Source: Bremia lactucae
Taxonomy: Eukaryota; Oomycota; Peronosporomycetes; Peronosporales; Peronosporaceae
Direction of reading: 5' to 3'
NCBI RefSeq assembly: GCF_004359215.1
Contig: NW_027152029.1
Span: forward strand, 2,058,757 to 2,070,062
Length of the DNA stretch: 11,306 nucleotides
Shown: positions 1 to 7,085 of the stretch, in pieces
Layout of the letters: each line of letters opens with the position of its first letter
How positions within the stretch are numbered: the stretch's first letter is position 1
Translations under genes and position numbers: made by a program
The notes under the pieces: model-generated
The model's input: only the letters and a program-made list of their open reading frames with translations
Database searches by the model: none
Told to the model about the DNA's origin: nothing

Positions 1-255
1 CAAAACCACCGTGATGTGAAGGGGCAGCGAACGAGTTATCTTGTTCGCTGGCGCGGTTATCCACCTTCACATGACAGCTGGGAGCCTCGTTCCCAGCTGA
101 TTGTTGACGTTGAGGGCCTCGTCCGTCAGTATGACGAGACCCATCCGATGGGTCAGAAGGTCCATCGGAAAACACGCGCCCCTGGCGCATGTAAATCGAT
201 TGCAATACGTCAATCGCATCGCGCATCTCGATCGAGATGCGAGCTCTTCCCCTAG
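1..255 (+). CDS. Pol polyprotein C-terminus with chromodomain (partial, element A)
   Basis: The frame is open from base 1 to the TAG at 253-255 and runs in from the left, so its start is not in the window; the ATG at 16 is internal. Residues 13-35 carry the chromodomain core, with SYLVRWRGYP followed by DSWEPRSQL, and then the usual C-terminal helix (VEGLVRQYDE). The aromatic positions Y, W and W of the fold are present. In chromoviruses this domain lies at the end of integrase and is thought to steer integration to marked chromatin. About 30 basic, Arg/Ser-rich residues follow. The last of these are encoded by the 20-bp palindrome at 222-241, so the protein end runs into the hairpin array. 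Confidence 0.88.
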   Translation, partial: QNHRDVKGQRTSYLVRWRGYPPSHDSWEPRSQLIVDVEGLVRQYDETHPMGQKVHRKTRAPGACKSIAIRQSHRASRSRCELFP

Positions 256-1330
256 GCGACGAAAGGGAATAGACACCCCCTTTACTCGCTTCGTGTTGTC
301 AACACAACACGGACAGAGATCACTCCACGTGAGGCATGGAAGTCCTGCCTCACGTGACAACCAATGCAATTTATACCTTGCACCGGTTGGAGTTCTTTCT
401 CAAAATTAACGCGAATCGCGTTAAGTCTTTGAAGACAGGCTTCGCATCCAATGTCTTTGACATTGCGAATGAAAGCGCTCCAGGCTTGCATAAGCGACAC
501 TTTATTTCGCTTATTGTTGCCACTATACCATCGATGCTTGAAAAAAGCATCGAGATAAAAATCTTATTCAGCGCGAAGTTCTTCACGCTGGGATCAAGGC
601 CATGTAGCTTTGTCACAATTGGTAAGGGACATTTATTGTGAGGAGTAGTCTCTCCAGACAAGCTATTGATAAGCCGTTCGGGCAAAAGCCACGGCTTCTT
701 CTCAGGGGAAGACGAGACATTTTAGTGTCTACGATCTCCTGAGTGGTACCCACGGAAGCAGGGGTACCACAAGAACTTTTTTTAACGATGGCTTACGCCA
801 TCGTCATCACCACGCACAGAAATATGTTCGTGTAACGGTACGGGAGACGGTGCTGGCGATGAGGAATCATCCTCATCGTTGGAACCGAATATGCGGTAGC
901 AAATGCTACCAGCACGTCTTCTCGAACAAGCCCCCTCATTCGACCGCTCGCTCATAGTCAGCCGCCTGACGATGATCAGGCGACTGTTCTGTTCTCCCCG
1001 AGTCGGCCATTTCGTCCGACTCGCATTCGTAGTCGACCTCCAAAGAGGGGTCGCATTCACGTGGTGTATCACCACGTGCACCCGCAACATTTAGAGTTGC
1101 GGGAGAAGATGACAGCACGGTAGACGGAAGTCTGCCGCAAGAGACAAAAAATGCGTCGTCCGCGGCTGCATGAAGCGCAGCCGAAGGCGCCGCACAATCC
1201 GCATACTGCATGGACTTGTTAACCATGCGATAGAATGAAAAATGATGGTTCTGACCAATCAACATCGTTTTCAATAAAGTAGTCTTATAGTGACCACTCT
1301 TCCCAATGACAGTCAGAGTGATTGTGGTTT
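256..1330 (+). repeat. Hairpin-dense 3' tail of element A (no convincing sense gene)
   Basis: No gene is supported on the + strand here. The stretch is packed with short inverted repeats. Perfect arms of 8 bp or more lie at 222-241 (10 bp, no loop), 292-311, 326-356 (11 bp), 406-424, 490-514, 531-553, 743-770, 785-804, 857-878, 999-1023, 1058-1078 and 1081-1103. Weaker or bulged stems lie at 361-390, 425-436, 441-469, 569-590, 671-697, 701-743, 895-910, 963-982, 1118-1137, 1163-1183 and 1208-1228. Spacing is mostly 40-70 bp and each stem has its own sequence, so this is not a tandem repeat. A minus-strand open frame (936-1265) overlaps the right part. Function is unknown; a structured 3' UTR of the element RNA is the simplest reading. 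Confidence 0.85.
936..1265 (-). CDS. Possible antisense open frame in the 3' tail of element A
   Basis: From an ATG at 1263-1265, 66 bp inside the polypurine tract, a frame of about 109 codons runs leftwards on the minus strand. It is Ala/Ser-rich at first and then acidic (for example LEVDYECESDEMADSG). It has no domain I recognise. A second minus-strand frame (782-1090) continues with another acidic, Ser/Pro-rich stretch after a frame change. Much of the DNA is inverted repeat, so openness on this strand could be a by-product of the sense sequence. The position mirrors the antisense frame just inside the 3' LTR of element B. Confidence 0.25.
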   Translation of the reverse strand: MLIGQNHHFSFYRMVNKSMQYADCAAPSAALHAAADDAFFVSCGRLPSTVLSSSPATLNVAGARGDTPRECDPSLEVDYECESDEMADSGRTEQSPDHRQAADYERAVE

Positions 1331-1340
1331 AAGGGAGGGG
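1331..1340 (+). promoter_or_regulatory. Polypurine tract (plus-strand primer) of element A
   Basis: AAGGGAGGGG lies three bases before the first base of the LTR. A purine run directly upstream of the 3' LTR is the RNase H-resistant primer for plus-strand DNA synthesis in LTR retroelements. Its strand and place fix the orientation of element A and show that the LTR at 1344 is the 3' copy. Confidence 0.9.
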
Positions 1341-1343
1341 TGA

Positions 1344-1782
1344 TGTAACGGGGTGTATCGTTACATGAAACTAACACTTAAAGGTTGTTATTAATATATT
1401 ATTTAAAAGGTATATAGTATTTGGAGAATATTTCTTTACATGGCAATATTCTAAAAGCTTATTCATTGCTAGATATAGACCATTATATCAACTTTTTCCG
1501 CGGTCCAGTCAGCGCTGGACGCGCGCAAAGAGAAAGACCGATAAGGCCGTATTACATGTTTTGTATTAGATTATAATCAAGTTAGTATTAAGTAGATAGA
1601 CAAGAAGAACTTAAATATATTAATACAGCTGTTAATCAACCCTCTTTAAAGCAAGTGTATTAAAGAGAAGACTTCCTCTGCACGTACTAGTGTACATGAA
1701 GTGACGTGTGGCACCACTCGCACTGAGGCAGTGCGAAGTATACTTGTGCTGAAGCAGTATAAGTCAGTAATGCCCCGTTACA
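1344..1782 (+). repeat. 3' LTR of element A (439 bp, complete)
   Basis: The repeat starts TGTAACGGGG and ends CCCCGTTACA, a perfect 10-bp terminal inverted repeat with the canonical TG...CA ends. It follows the polypurine tract directly. The first 22 bases also fold on themselves (TGTAACG at 1344-1350 with CGTTACA at 1359-1365). An AT-rich stretch at about 1385-1425 could hold the promoter, but no start site can be assigned. Further hairpins lie at 1503-1520 (GTCCAG/CTGGAC), 1718-1736 (8-bp arms) and 1739-1761. No 5' copy is in the window, so the two LTRs cannot be compared for age. Confidence 0.9.
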
Positions 1783-1800
1783 AAAATACCGCAGAAGTAG

Positions 1801-2100
1801 GATGAGCTGGTACAGATTCCGTCTATTTCTGCAGATCGAGCCAAACAGTCTAAACAATCGGCGTTCGTTGTTTTGTCATATTCCGGATTAGACGTGGGAA
1901 CACCTGTCAGCTACGGAGATATTGTGGTCCTCGTGAATTTGTCCGGAATCGTTTGGAACAACAAAATAAGCGTTGGTCCCAGCACCAAAAATGGATGCGT
2001 TGGGGACAAAGAACCTAATACACCAAGAGAAATGTACCTGTCGTTCTATCAATTGCAGACAGCTCCAGAAGAAAACATCAGCAGCTCAGACTCATCGTGA
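1801..2100 (+). pseudogene. C-terminal fragment of an unidentified cellular protein, cut by element A
   Basis: The frame is open for 99 codons and ends at TGA 2098-2100. No ATG starts it: it begins after a stop at 1798-1800 and is 18 bp from the LTR end, so it is a fragment. Composition is that of a normal soluble protein and unlike gag or pol. Residues include GTPVSYGDIVVLV, then GIVWNNK and EMYLSFYQ, and a Ser-rich acidic tail (ENISSSDSS). The YGD...WNNK...EMYLSF pattern vaguely recalls beta-trefoil-like repeats, but I cannot name the family. The preceding bases could continue the protein in another frame, which suggests a 1-base indel. The likely reading is a host gene whose upstream part lies beyond element A, outside the window. 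Confidence 0.55.
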
Positions 2101-2578
2101 GCGGAGCTACCTCACTCCTAAAGTCAGAGGAAGACTTCTAGACTCAGAGAGTCACTTAGTTCTATTGAACTAATGGGTTTAATAACTCAGGGAGTCGCAC
2201 AAGCTATTCAAGCTTAAGATATCATAGTTTTAGGAATTCAGGGGTTCGTAGAACCAAGTGGCAACTAGTGCCCAAGAGGATATACCTTAGAAAGGCTTCT
2301 ATCTCTTACAGATCAACGCGCAAGCCTTAGAAAGGCACTTAACGCTTTAAGATCAAAAGGGGAACTGCACTTTATTTAAAAGTTTATATCTAAAAAACTT
2401 ACCGTAGCTAATTTAAAATAGATTTTGGCCGCCAGATTATCTGGAGGCGACCACATTTGTTACCCATAATAAATGGGATTTTAGTAATCATTATTTTAAA
2501 ATTAGATAAAAGGGTATTTTACCCATAAAGTTAATGTACCACAACAACGGTTCTCCAACCGCTGTGTGCCCCATTACA
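2101..2578 (-). repeat. 3' LTR of element B (start fixed at 2578, other end unresolved)
   Basis: On the minus strand TGTAATGGGG begins at 2578, directly after a polypurine tract, and resembles the TGTAACGGG starts of the other two LTRs. The sequence contains hairpins (CGGTT/AACCG at 2548-2561, CCAGATTATCTGG at 2432-2444, TTAGTTC/GAACTAA at 2156-2173), an AATAAA-like signal near 2380 on the minus strand, and a 40-bp imperfect tandem repeat at 2285-2364. The matching end, which should read TGTAAYGGGG on the + strand, is not found between 1783 and 2560. The LTR is therefore truncated or diverged on the left, and the boundary given is a guess. Confidence 0.55.
2285..2364. repeat. Imperfect 40-bp tandem duplication
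   Basis: CCTTAGAAAGGC occurs at 2285-2296 and again at 2325-2336, and AGATCAA recurs at the matching offset in each copy. By eye about 26 of the first 32 positions agree. It lies within the presumed U3/R part of the element B LTR, where short tandem repeats often act as enhancer-like units; that role is inference only. Confidence 0.6.
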
Positions 2579-2587
2579 CCCTCCCCC
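2579..2587 (-). promoter_or_regulatory. Polypurine tract of element B
   Basis: The minus strand reads GGGGGAGGG and is followed at once by TGTAATGGGG, the LTR start. This is the plus-strand primer of element B. It proves that the LTR to its left is the 3' one and that the element points left. Read in the other direction the bases after ...CCCCATTACA are CCCTCCCCC, which is not a primer binding site. Confidence 0.85.
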
Positions 2588-3539
2588 ATCAGACTGTTGA
2601 CACCGGGTAACAACAATAGCTTCATTTCCTCTTTGAGGTTGGAACCTAAACAGCTAACCGTTCGGTTGCGTTTTTCGTTCCTTTGTCTCATGACAATCAA
2701 GCGTGAGTCACAGACTTTTAGCACCTTCCTCGACGATGATGGAATGGTGGGCTTTAAAATTCATTTTTTCCATCAGAGGAGGAGGATAAAGAGCGTCGTT
2801 GTCCCGCCTTCTCCTCCGGATGAACGTCGGCGGGCCCCCAATCCGTTCACACAACGTGGTGCCGCTGATGTCTTAACTGCATTTAGCAGGACATGGGACC
2901 CTAAGTCCAACATCATTACGAATCCGCTCGATGAAAAGCAAGAGCGGATAATCCCAATAGAGGAAAGAGCTCGTCGTCAAGCTGCCGAGAAAGCGAAAGC
3001 TAAAGCTTATAGTGAATCTAGATTCACTCCGCTTAGTGCGGACGAGCGTCTCAAAGAGATAGCGGGTCACAGCTTGGGCACCTGGATCTCCGGTGACCCG
3101 GCGAGGACGCCGGAGGAGATCGCTGCTCGCGACGCTCTTCATTAGCAATACCTGACGCCAAAGGTAATGACGCGAAGCTAGTTTCTGACGCGCTTACGTC
3201 ATCAAGCCCGTGGGGCGTCGGTGACCTCCATGAGAAAAATTCAGATCGTTTTGTTTCCAAACGAAACAAGGAGTGAAAACGAAGTCTCTTTTGAGAACTG
3301 GGTCCACCGGGCCCGCCGATTCGTAATGTTTGGAATATCAGAGATACTGCGGATAGGGGTGATGTTCGTTTGGAACGGAGCTTCGCTTCGATTTCGCTAA
3401 GCTTAAGGCCAAAGGCCAGTTACGTTCGGCATTTATGCCACAAAACGAAGAAATGCCTAGCCAATATTTCAGTGCTTCGGTTGACCGTACAACCATGAAT
3501 CGAAGCCGCACTGAGGCTATCGATCCACCTAATCCATGT
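2588..3539. other. 3' region of element B between the pol stop and the polypurine tract
   Basis: These 950 bases follow the minus-strand pol stop (TAG, complement of 3540-3542) and precede the polypurine tract. No sense (minus) gene is evident. On the opposite strand there is a long open frame from 2690 (separate entry). Inverted repeats include a perfect 18-bp palindrome at 3011-3028 (AGTGAATCTAGATTCACT) and CCGGCG/CGCCGG at 3098-3113. The size is close to that of the equivalent region of element A (1075 bp), which suggests that a long 3' region is normal in this group. Confidence 0.7.
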
Positions 3540-3565
3540 CTATTGGTGGGAAGCGTCGTTTGACG
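2690..3565 (+). pseudogene. Antisense open frame of element B, broken by several frameshifts
   Basis: From ATG 2690 the frame runs 152 codons to TAG 3146-3148. In the same reading an ATG exists at 2534, but that lies in the LTR. The protein has a Pro/Arg-rich part, then charged helices (EERARRQAAEKAKAKAYSES, then TPEEIAARDALH). After the stop, coding-like sequence continues with frame changes: about 3150-3269 (PWGVGDLHEKN), about 3270-3335 (SFENWVHRARRFVMFG), then 3388-3565 (MPQNEEMPSQYFSASVDRTT, ending LLVGSVV). These pieces would make a protein of about 290 residues. I know no such family. Antisense frames between pol and the 3' LTR are described in some plant Ty3/gypsy elements, so this may be a real element gene, now broken. 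It could also be a chance frame. Confidence 0.45.
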
Positions 3566-3760
3566 CGAGTTGACCCTGAGCTTGGCGCTCAAAAACGTCA
3601 ACGGCGTACGGGCAATCTTACGAAGAGGTACCTCGAACTCCCCAGAGTTTTCAGAAGAGGGGAACCCTTGCCACTTCACCAGATACTGGTATCGATAATT
3701 ATGATGACGTCGCTTTAAAGGTTTCTACACATTCAACTGAAGGTTCTCCCGCGCATCAAG
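3540..3760 (-). pseudogene. Pol C-terminal chromodomain of element B (inactivated)
   Basis: On the minus strand the integrase frame reaches LQLNV and meets TAG (3725-3727). Straight after it, in the same frame, comes KPLKRRHHN and the chromodomain core YQYLVKWQGFPSSENS. The next conserved position, where chromodomains have Trp (compare DSWEP in element A), is Gly: GGG at 3641-3643. A frameshift near 3622 follows, and the terminal helix (DCPYAVDVFERQ) continues in another frame to a TAG at 3540-3542. So the targeting domain carries a stop, a lost aromatic and a frameshift. It is clearly homologous to the chromodomain at the window start but differs in sequence, so A and B are different subfamilies. 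Confidence 0.85.
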
Positions 3761-5338
3761 CAGCGCCGGAGGGTGCCGAAATTTAGGCGGAAACATTTGA
3801 TGCTCTAAGGCACCAGGTGTAACTTCTTCGTGACGTCCTTGTTCGGGTTGAAAGCTCTTTTGAGGCGGTTCGGGACCATTTTGTAACGCTGGAGCGTCAG
3901 CAACCTCGTTTAGAGGGCCAGCTGGACATCCTGGTGAGGATGCAGCAATCTGCGGCACGACCGCCTGTCTCGGCGCAAGCGCCTTCAAGTCCACGTGGAA
4001 ATGGTCCTCATATGGCTTAAGCAAGTAAACGTAGCACACTGGATGTGTACGCAGCTTGCTAGGAAGGTTTAGCGTATTAGCTAGGCCCTTCTTGGCCAAG
4101 ACCGTGAATGGTCCAATAAAGCGCGGGCGCAATTTGGTCTAGAAGACCGCGGAAACCAAGTTGGTGGGTAGATTTTTAGCGTTTAGTAAAACTCAGTCTC
4201 CGACCTTATGAGAATTAATACAGCTTCTGCCTTTGGTATCTGTTTGTTCTTTTTGTTTGTCTTGGCTATCAGCCATCGTACCCCTTACATGTCTTAAGAC
4301 ACTAAATCGCGTCACGAGAAACTCGCTTACTTGTTTCCGATCGATAACAGGGCTGGTATCAGCAAGGCTACGGGCTATTTCTCCCCCACCAAGCCCTTAA
4401 TCACGTAGTGGTATCGTTAATGGAACGCGTGGGTGGGTAAGACCGATTACATAGAACGGAGTATAGCCTGTAGAGGCATGTACAGCATTATGTAACGCAA
4501 ACTCCACCACTGGAAGCATTGAGCTCCAGCGCTTTGGTGTCTGAGCACACACACTGCGTAAAACGTCTTTAATGACACAATTGACACGTTAAGTTTGACC
4601 ATAGGGCTGCGGGTGGTCCGCAGTGGACATATCCTATCAGGTGCCAAGCACTCGGAAAATTGATTTCCAGAAATTACCCGTGAAACGGGGGTCCTGATCA
4701 GAGACAATTGCCACACGCAAACCGTGTTGTCGAAACACGCGATCAATAAACTGCCTAGCTGTACCTTCACCATCAATGAAATCCGGCACAGCCGCTAAGT
4801 AAGCCATTTTGCTCAATCGGTGAACAAAGACCACTATGCCGGAGTTACCGGCTGAATCTTTCGGTAGACCGAAAACAAAATCCATACTAATGGACTCCCA
4901 GCAACCTATGGGGACGGGAAGGCTCGCTAGTGGTGCAGCAGCATGCGCCGAGGGCTTAACCCGTTGGCAAGTTTCGCATGTGCAAATATATGTGCTGACC
5001 CATTTATAAAGTTTGAACCACCTATAAGTCTGGCTTACAGAGCCGTAGGTCTTTTCTCTACCGAGATGACCGCCGGAAACAGTATCGTTTGACTCAAAGA
5101 GGATTCGGTACGTCAAATCCTCAACATGAGGAACAACGACACGCAGAGGGATGTCTGTATAATAAAGCAACAGGTCGTAATCGATAGAAAATCGATGTAG
5201 CCTTGCACGCAAACGTGCCGCTAATTTAATACCTGTATCAGAGTTCTTTAAAGCTTGTAGCAGAGCTACACACTGCTCATCCTTGGCGTAAGCCGAACGG
5301 ATTAATTCAGGAATAGGCGACAAGATTGTCGTTAAATG
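3725..5338 (-). pseudogene. Integrase of element B with stops, including at the catalytic Glu
   Basis: The frame from about 5338 to 3725 is one continuous minus-strand reading with stops inside. In order: a zinc-binding N-domain (GHLGREKT, then CETCQ at 4967-4978) in which the first His is Asn (AAC 5087-5089); the core with Asp in SMDFVFGLP (4880-4882) and Asp in VSDQDPRF (4697-4699); and the C-terminal GPF/Y module (RPRFIGPFTVLAKKG, about 4132-4080) with a Pro-rich linker. The third catalytic position, exactly 36 codons after the second Asp, is TAA (4589-4591). Other stops are at 4634-4639 (two), 4397-4399, 4193-4195 and 4139-4141. Integrase joins the cDNA to host DNA; this one cannot be made whole. 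Confidence 0.92.
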
Positions 5339-5344
5339 AGAAAG

Positions 5345-5800
5345 CTCATATTCGACCTGCGTGATAACGCATCGGCCAAAGCATTCTGCTTGCCGGGCTT
5401 ATATTTCACCTCGAAGTAGTATTCCGCGAAAAAGGATAGCCATCGGGCCATTCTCTGTGAAAGATGGGGCGAGTTAGTCGCCCCATCGTGTGTGTTATAA
5501 CGAGTGATATGTATAAATCACAAAAGGCTTAGAGCCGAGCAGATGAAATCTGAATTTGACGAGAACATACTTCATACCAAGTAACTCTTTGTCATGAACT
5601 GGATAGTTCTTTTCCATAGCTTTAAGCTCTCTAGACTCGAACACAATAACACGTTCAAGCCCACCAACATCTTTTTGTAACAGAGCACTGCCGATGGCAA
5701 ATCCGATGCGTCACAGACAACACTGAAAAGCCAATTTGGGTTTGGCAGTGCCATAATCGGGGCATGGGGATAAGGCTATCCTTAACTGCTCGAAAAGCAT
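5345..5800 (-). pseudogene. RNase H domain of element B (frameshifted)
   Basis: The domain begins with FSVVCDASD, whose first catalytic Asp is GAC at 5710-5712. The frame shifts just after it, and the rest reads in another frame as VIVFESRELKAMEKNY and VHDKELL (about 5640-5580). The conserved TDH motif is TYH, Tyr at 5507-5509, so a metal-binding Asp is lost. After more stops (near 5500 and 5480), the end motif PGKQNALADALSRR appears at 5356-5403 in yet another frame and leads into integrase. RNase H degrades the RNA template during reverse transcription. At least three frames are needed to read this domain, so it is not functional. Confidence 0.88.
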
Positions 5801-7085
5801 TATGTTCGGTGCTAGTCCAGCACCATTCTGTATCGTTTTAAGGAGATTAGATAATGGCCTAGCCATAACAGCGTGATTTTCGCTATATTTGTGTAAATAA
5901 TTGGCGAGACTTAACCATTTAATCAAATCCTTTTTGTTTTTAGGGACCGACCAATATACTATGGCTTTTACCTTAGCGGGATCCGCTCTAAGGCCTCGCT
6001 TTCCAATGAGGCATCCTAAAAAGGAATTTCGTCTGCGCCAAAAAGGCATTTAGATGCATCGGCATACAATATATTTGTGCGCATACACTCGAGCACTGCT
6101 CGCAAATGGTCTAAATGGTTTTCCATATCCGACCGGCCCTGCTCCGCACGACTATGGACAAAAATGTCTTTGAAATAAGTCTGTGCATAACCTCGAGGAG
6201 GGCGGAAAGGTTACATCACTAGACGATTAAATGATGCCGGGGCGTTGGAGAGCCCTTGTGGCATAACCAACCACTCCCATAACATACCGCTTGGGGTGCT
6301 AACTGCTGTAAGCGGGATTTCGCTAGCTGGCATGAGCAGTTGGTAGTAACCATCGACTAAGTCCAATGCACTGTACATTGTATATCCCACCATATTGCTC
6401 TGAAGAACATCTTTTCTAGGAATGGGGGTTGGGTGCTGGTAAAGTGACAACATTAAGCTTATTATAAGCATGTACAATGCGCCATTTACGATTTGGCTTT
6501 TTGACACAAAATGTCCGTGTCGAATGAGGAGATTTGCTCTCTTGTACCATTCAAGCTCGTGCTTAGCACGGAAGAAATCGTTAATAACGTCACACTGCTC
6601 CCTTGGTAAAGGCCATTGTTTTGTGACACAGTATTTGGTTATCAGAACCAAGTCAATTTCATGACGAATACCTCTATCAGGAGGTAAAACAGATGGTGGT
6701 ATATTACATACCACATCTTGGAATTCCTTAATCAAGGAATAAAAGGTATCCGTAGGACCTTTAAGGATCGATGACCCATTTCGCGCACTAAGTGCAGCTT
6801 TTGTGTCATCCAGGACAGCTTCGTCTAGAAGTGACGAGGAGTTTAACTCAATTGTTGGTCGAATGACCACCATCTCAGATAAGTCGCGAGTCTTTAAGGC
6901 TCGCCCGCACTCATCAATAGACAATTCGTCTTGCTCTAAAAGAGCATGTAACGAAGGGATTGCCGCAAGGCTAACTTCCCCCTCAATGTTACCGGCTACA
7001 CCATTTACAAGCGTGTGTAATTGCTCACTCGTATCACTTTGTGAGGGTATATACGCTTCGTGTCATCCTGTCTTGAAGTGGAGAC
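5711..7085 (-). pseudogene. Reverse transcriptase of element B (catalytic Asp lost)
   Basis: The longest piece, 6924-6211, has the entry block PPDRGIRHEIDLV and CVTKQWPLPREQCDVI, the first catalytic Asp in YSALDLVDGYYQ (6361-6363), and the conserved MPQGLSNAP block. It is preceded in frame by a linker back to about 7070 and ends at TAA 6211-6213. The same frame goes on with AQTYFKDIFVHS, where the YxDD box has Lys (AAA 6169-6171) for the first Asp. A 1-base deletion near 6016 then moves the thumb (GKRGLRADPAKVKAIV, NYLHKYSE) to another frame, ending near 5711. Between about 6555 and 6418 the open frame is out of register: the conserved block FCVKKPN-KWRIVHAYNKLN reads in a second frame. Confidence 0.92.

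Larger units (their letters stand above)
1..1782 (+). mobile_element. Element A: 3' part of a Ty3/gypsy chromovirus-type LTR retrotransposon
   Basis: The order chromodomain end, stop codon, long non-coding tail, polypurine tract and LTR is that of the 3' end of a Ty3/gypsy element read on the + strand. Gag, protease, RT, integrase and the 5' LTR would lie left of the window. The LTR has perfect 10-bp terminal inverted repeats, so the end at 1782 is exact. The bases after it (aaaat) would be the target-site duplication, which cannot be tested without the 5' end. No break is visible in the short coding part, so this copy could be fairly young. Whether the whole element is intact is unknown. Confidence 0.85.

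Noticed and set aside
101..685. Several frames of about 100 codons on both strands right of the chromodomain
   Set aside because: They overlap each other and the hairpin array; none has a motif, and inverted repeats tend to open frames on both strands.
222..1228. CRISPR array or tandem repeat
   Set aside because: The hairpins differ in sequence and have no constant repeat unit or spacer length.
2567..2578. CCCCATTACA read as the end of a + strand 5' LTR
   Set aside because: The bases that follow are not a primer binding site, but on the minus strand they are a polypurine tract before an LTR start.
4447..4776. 109-codon minus-strand frame over the integrase
   Set aside because: It is out of register with the DD35E integrase reading, which spans the same bases with the expected motif spacing.
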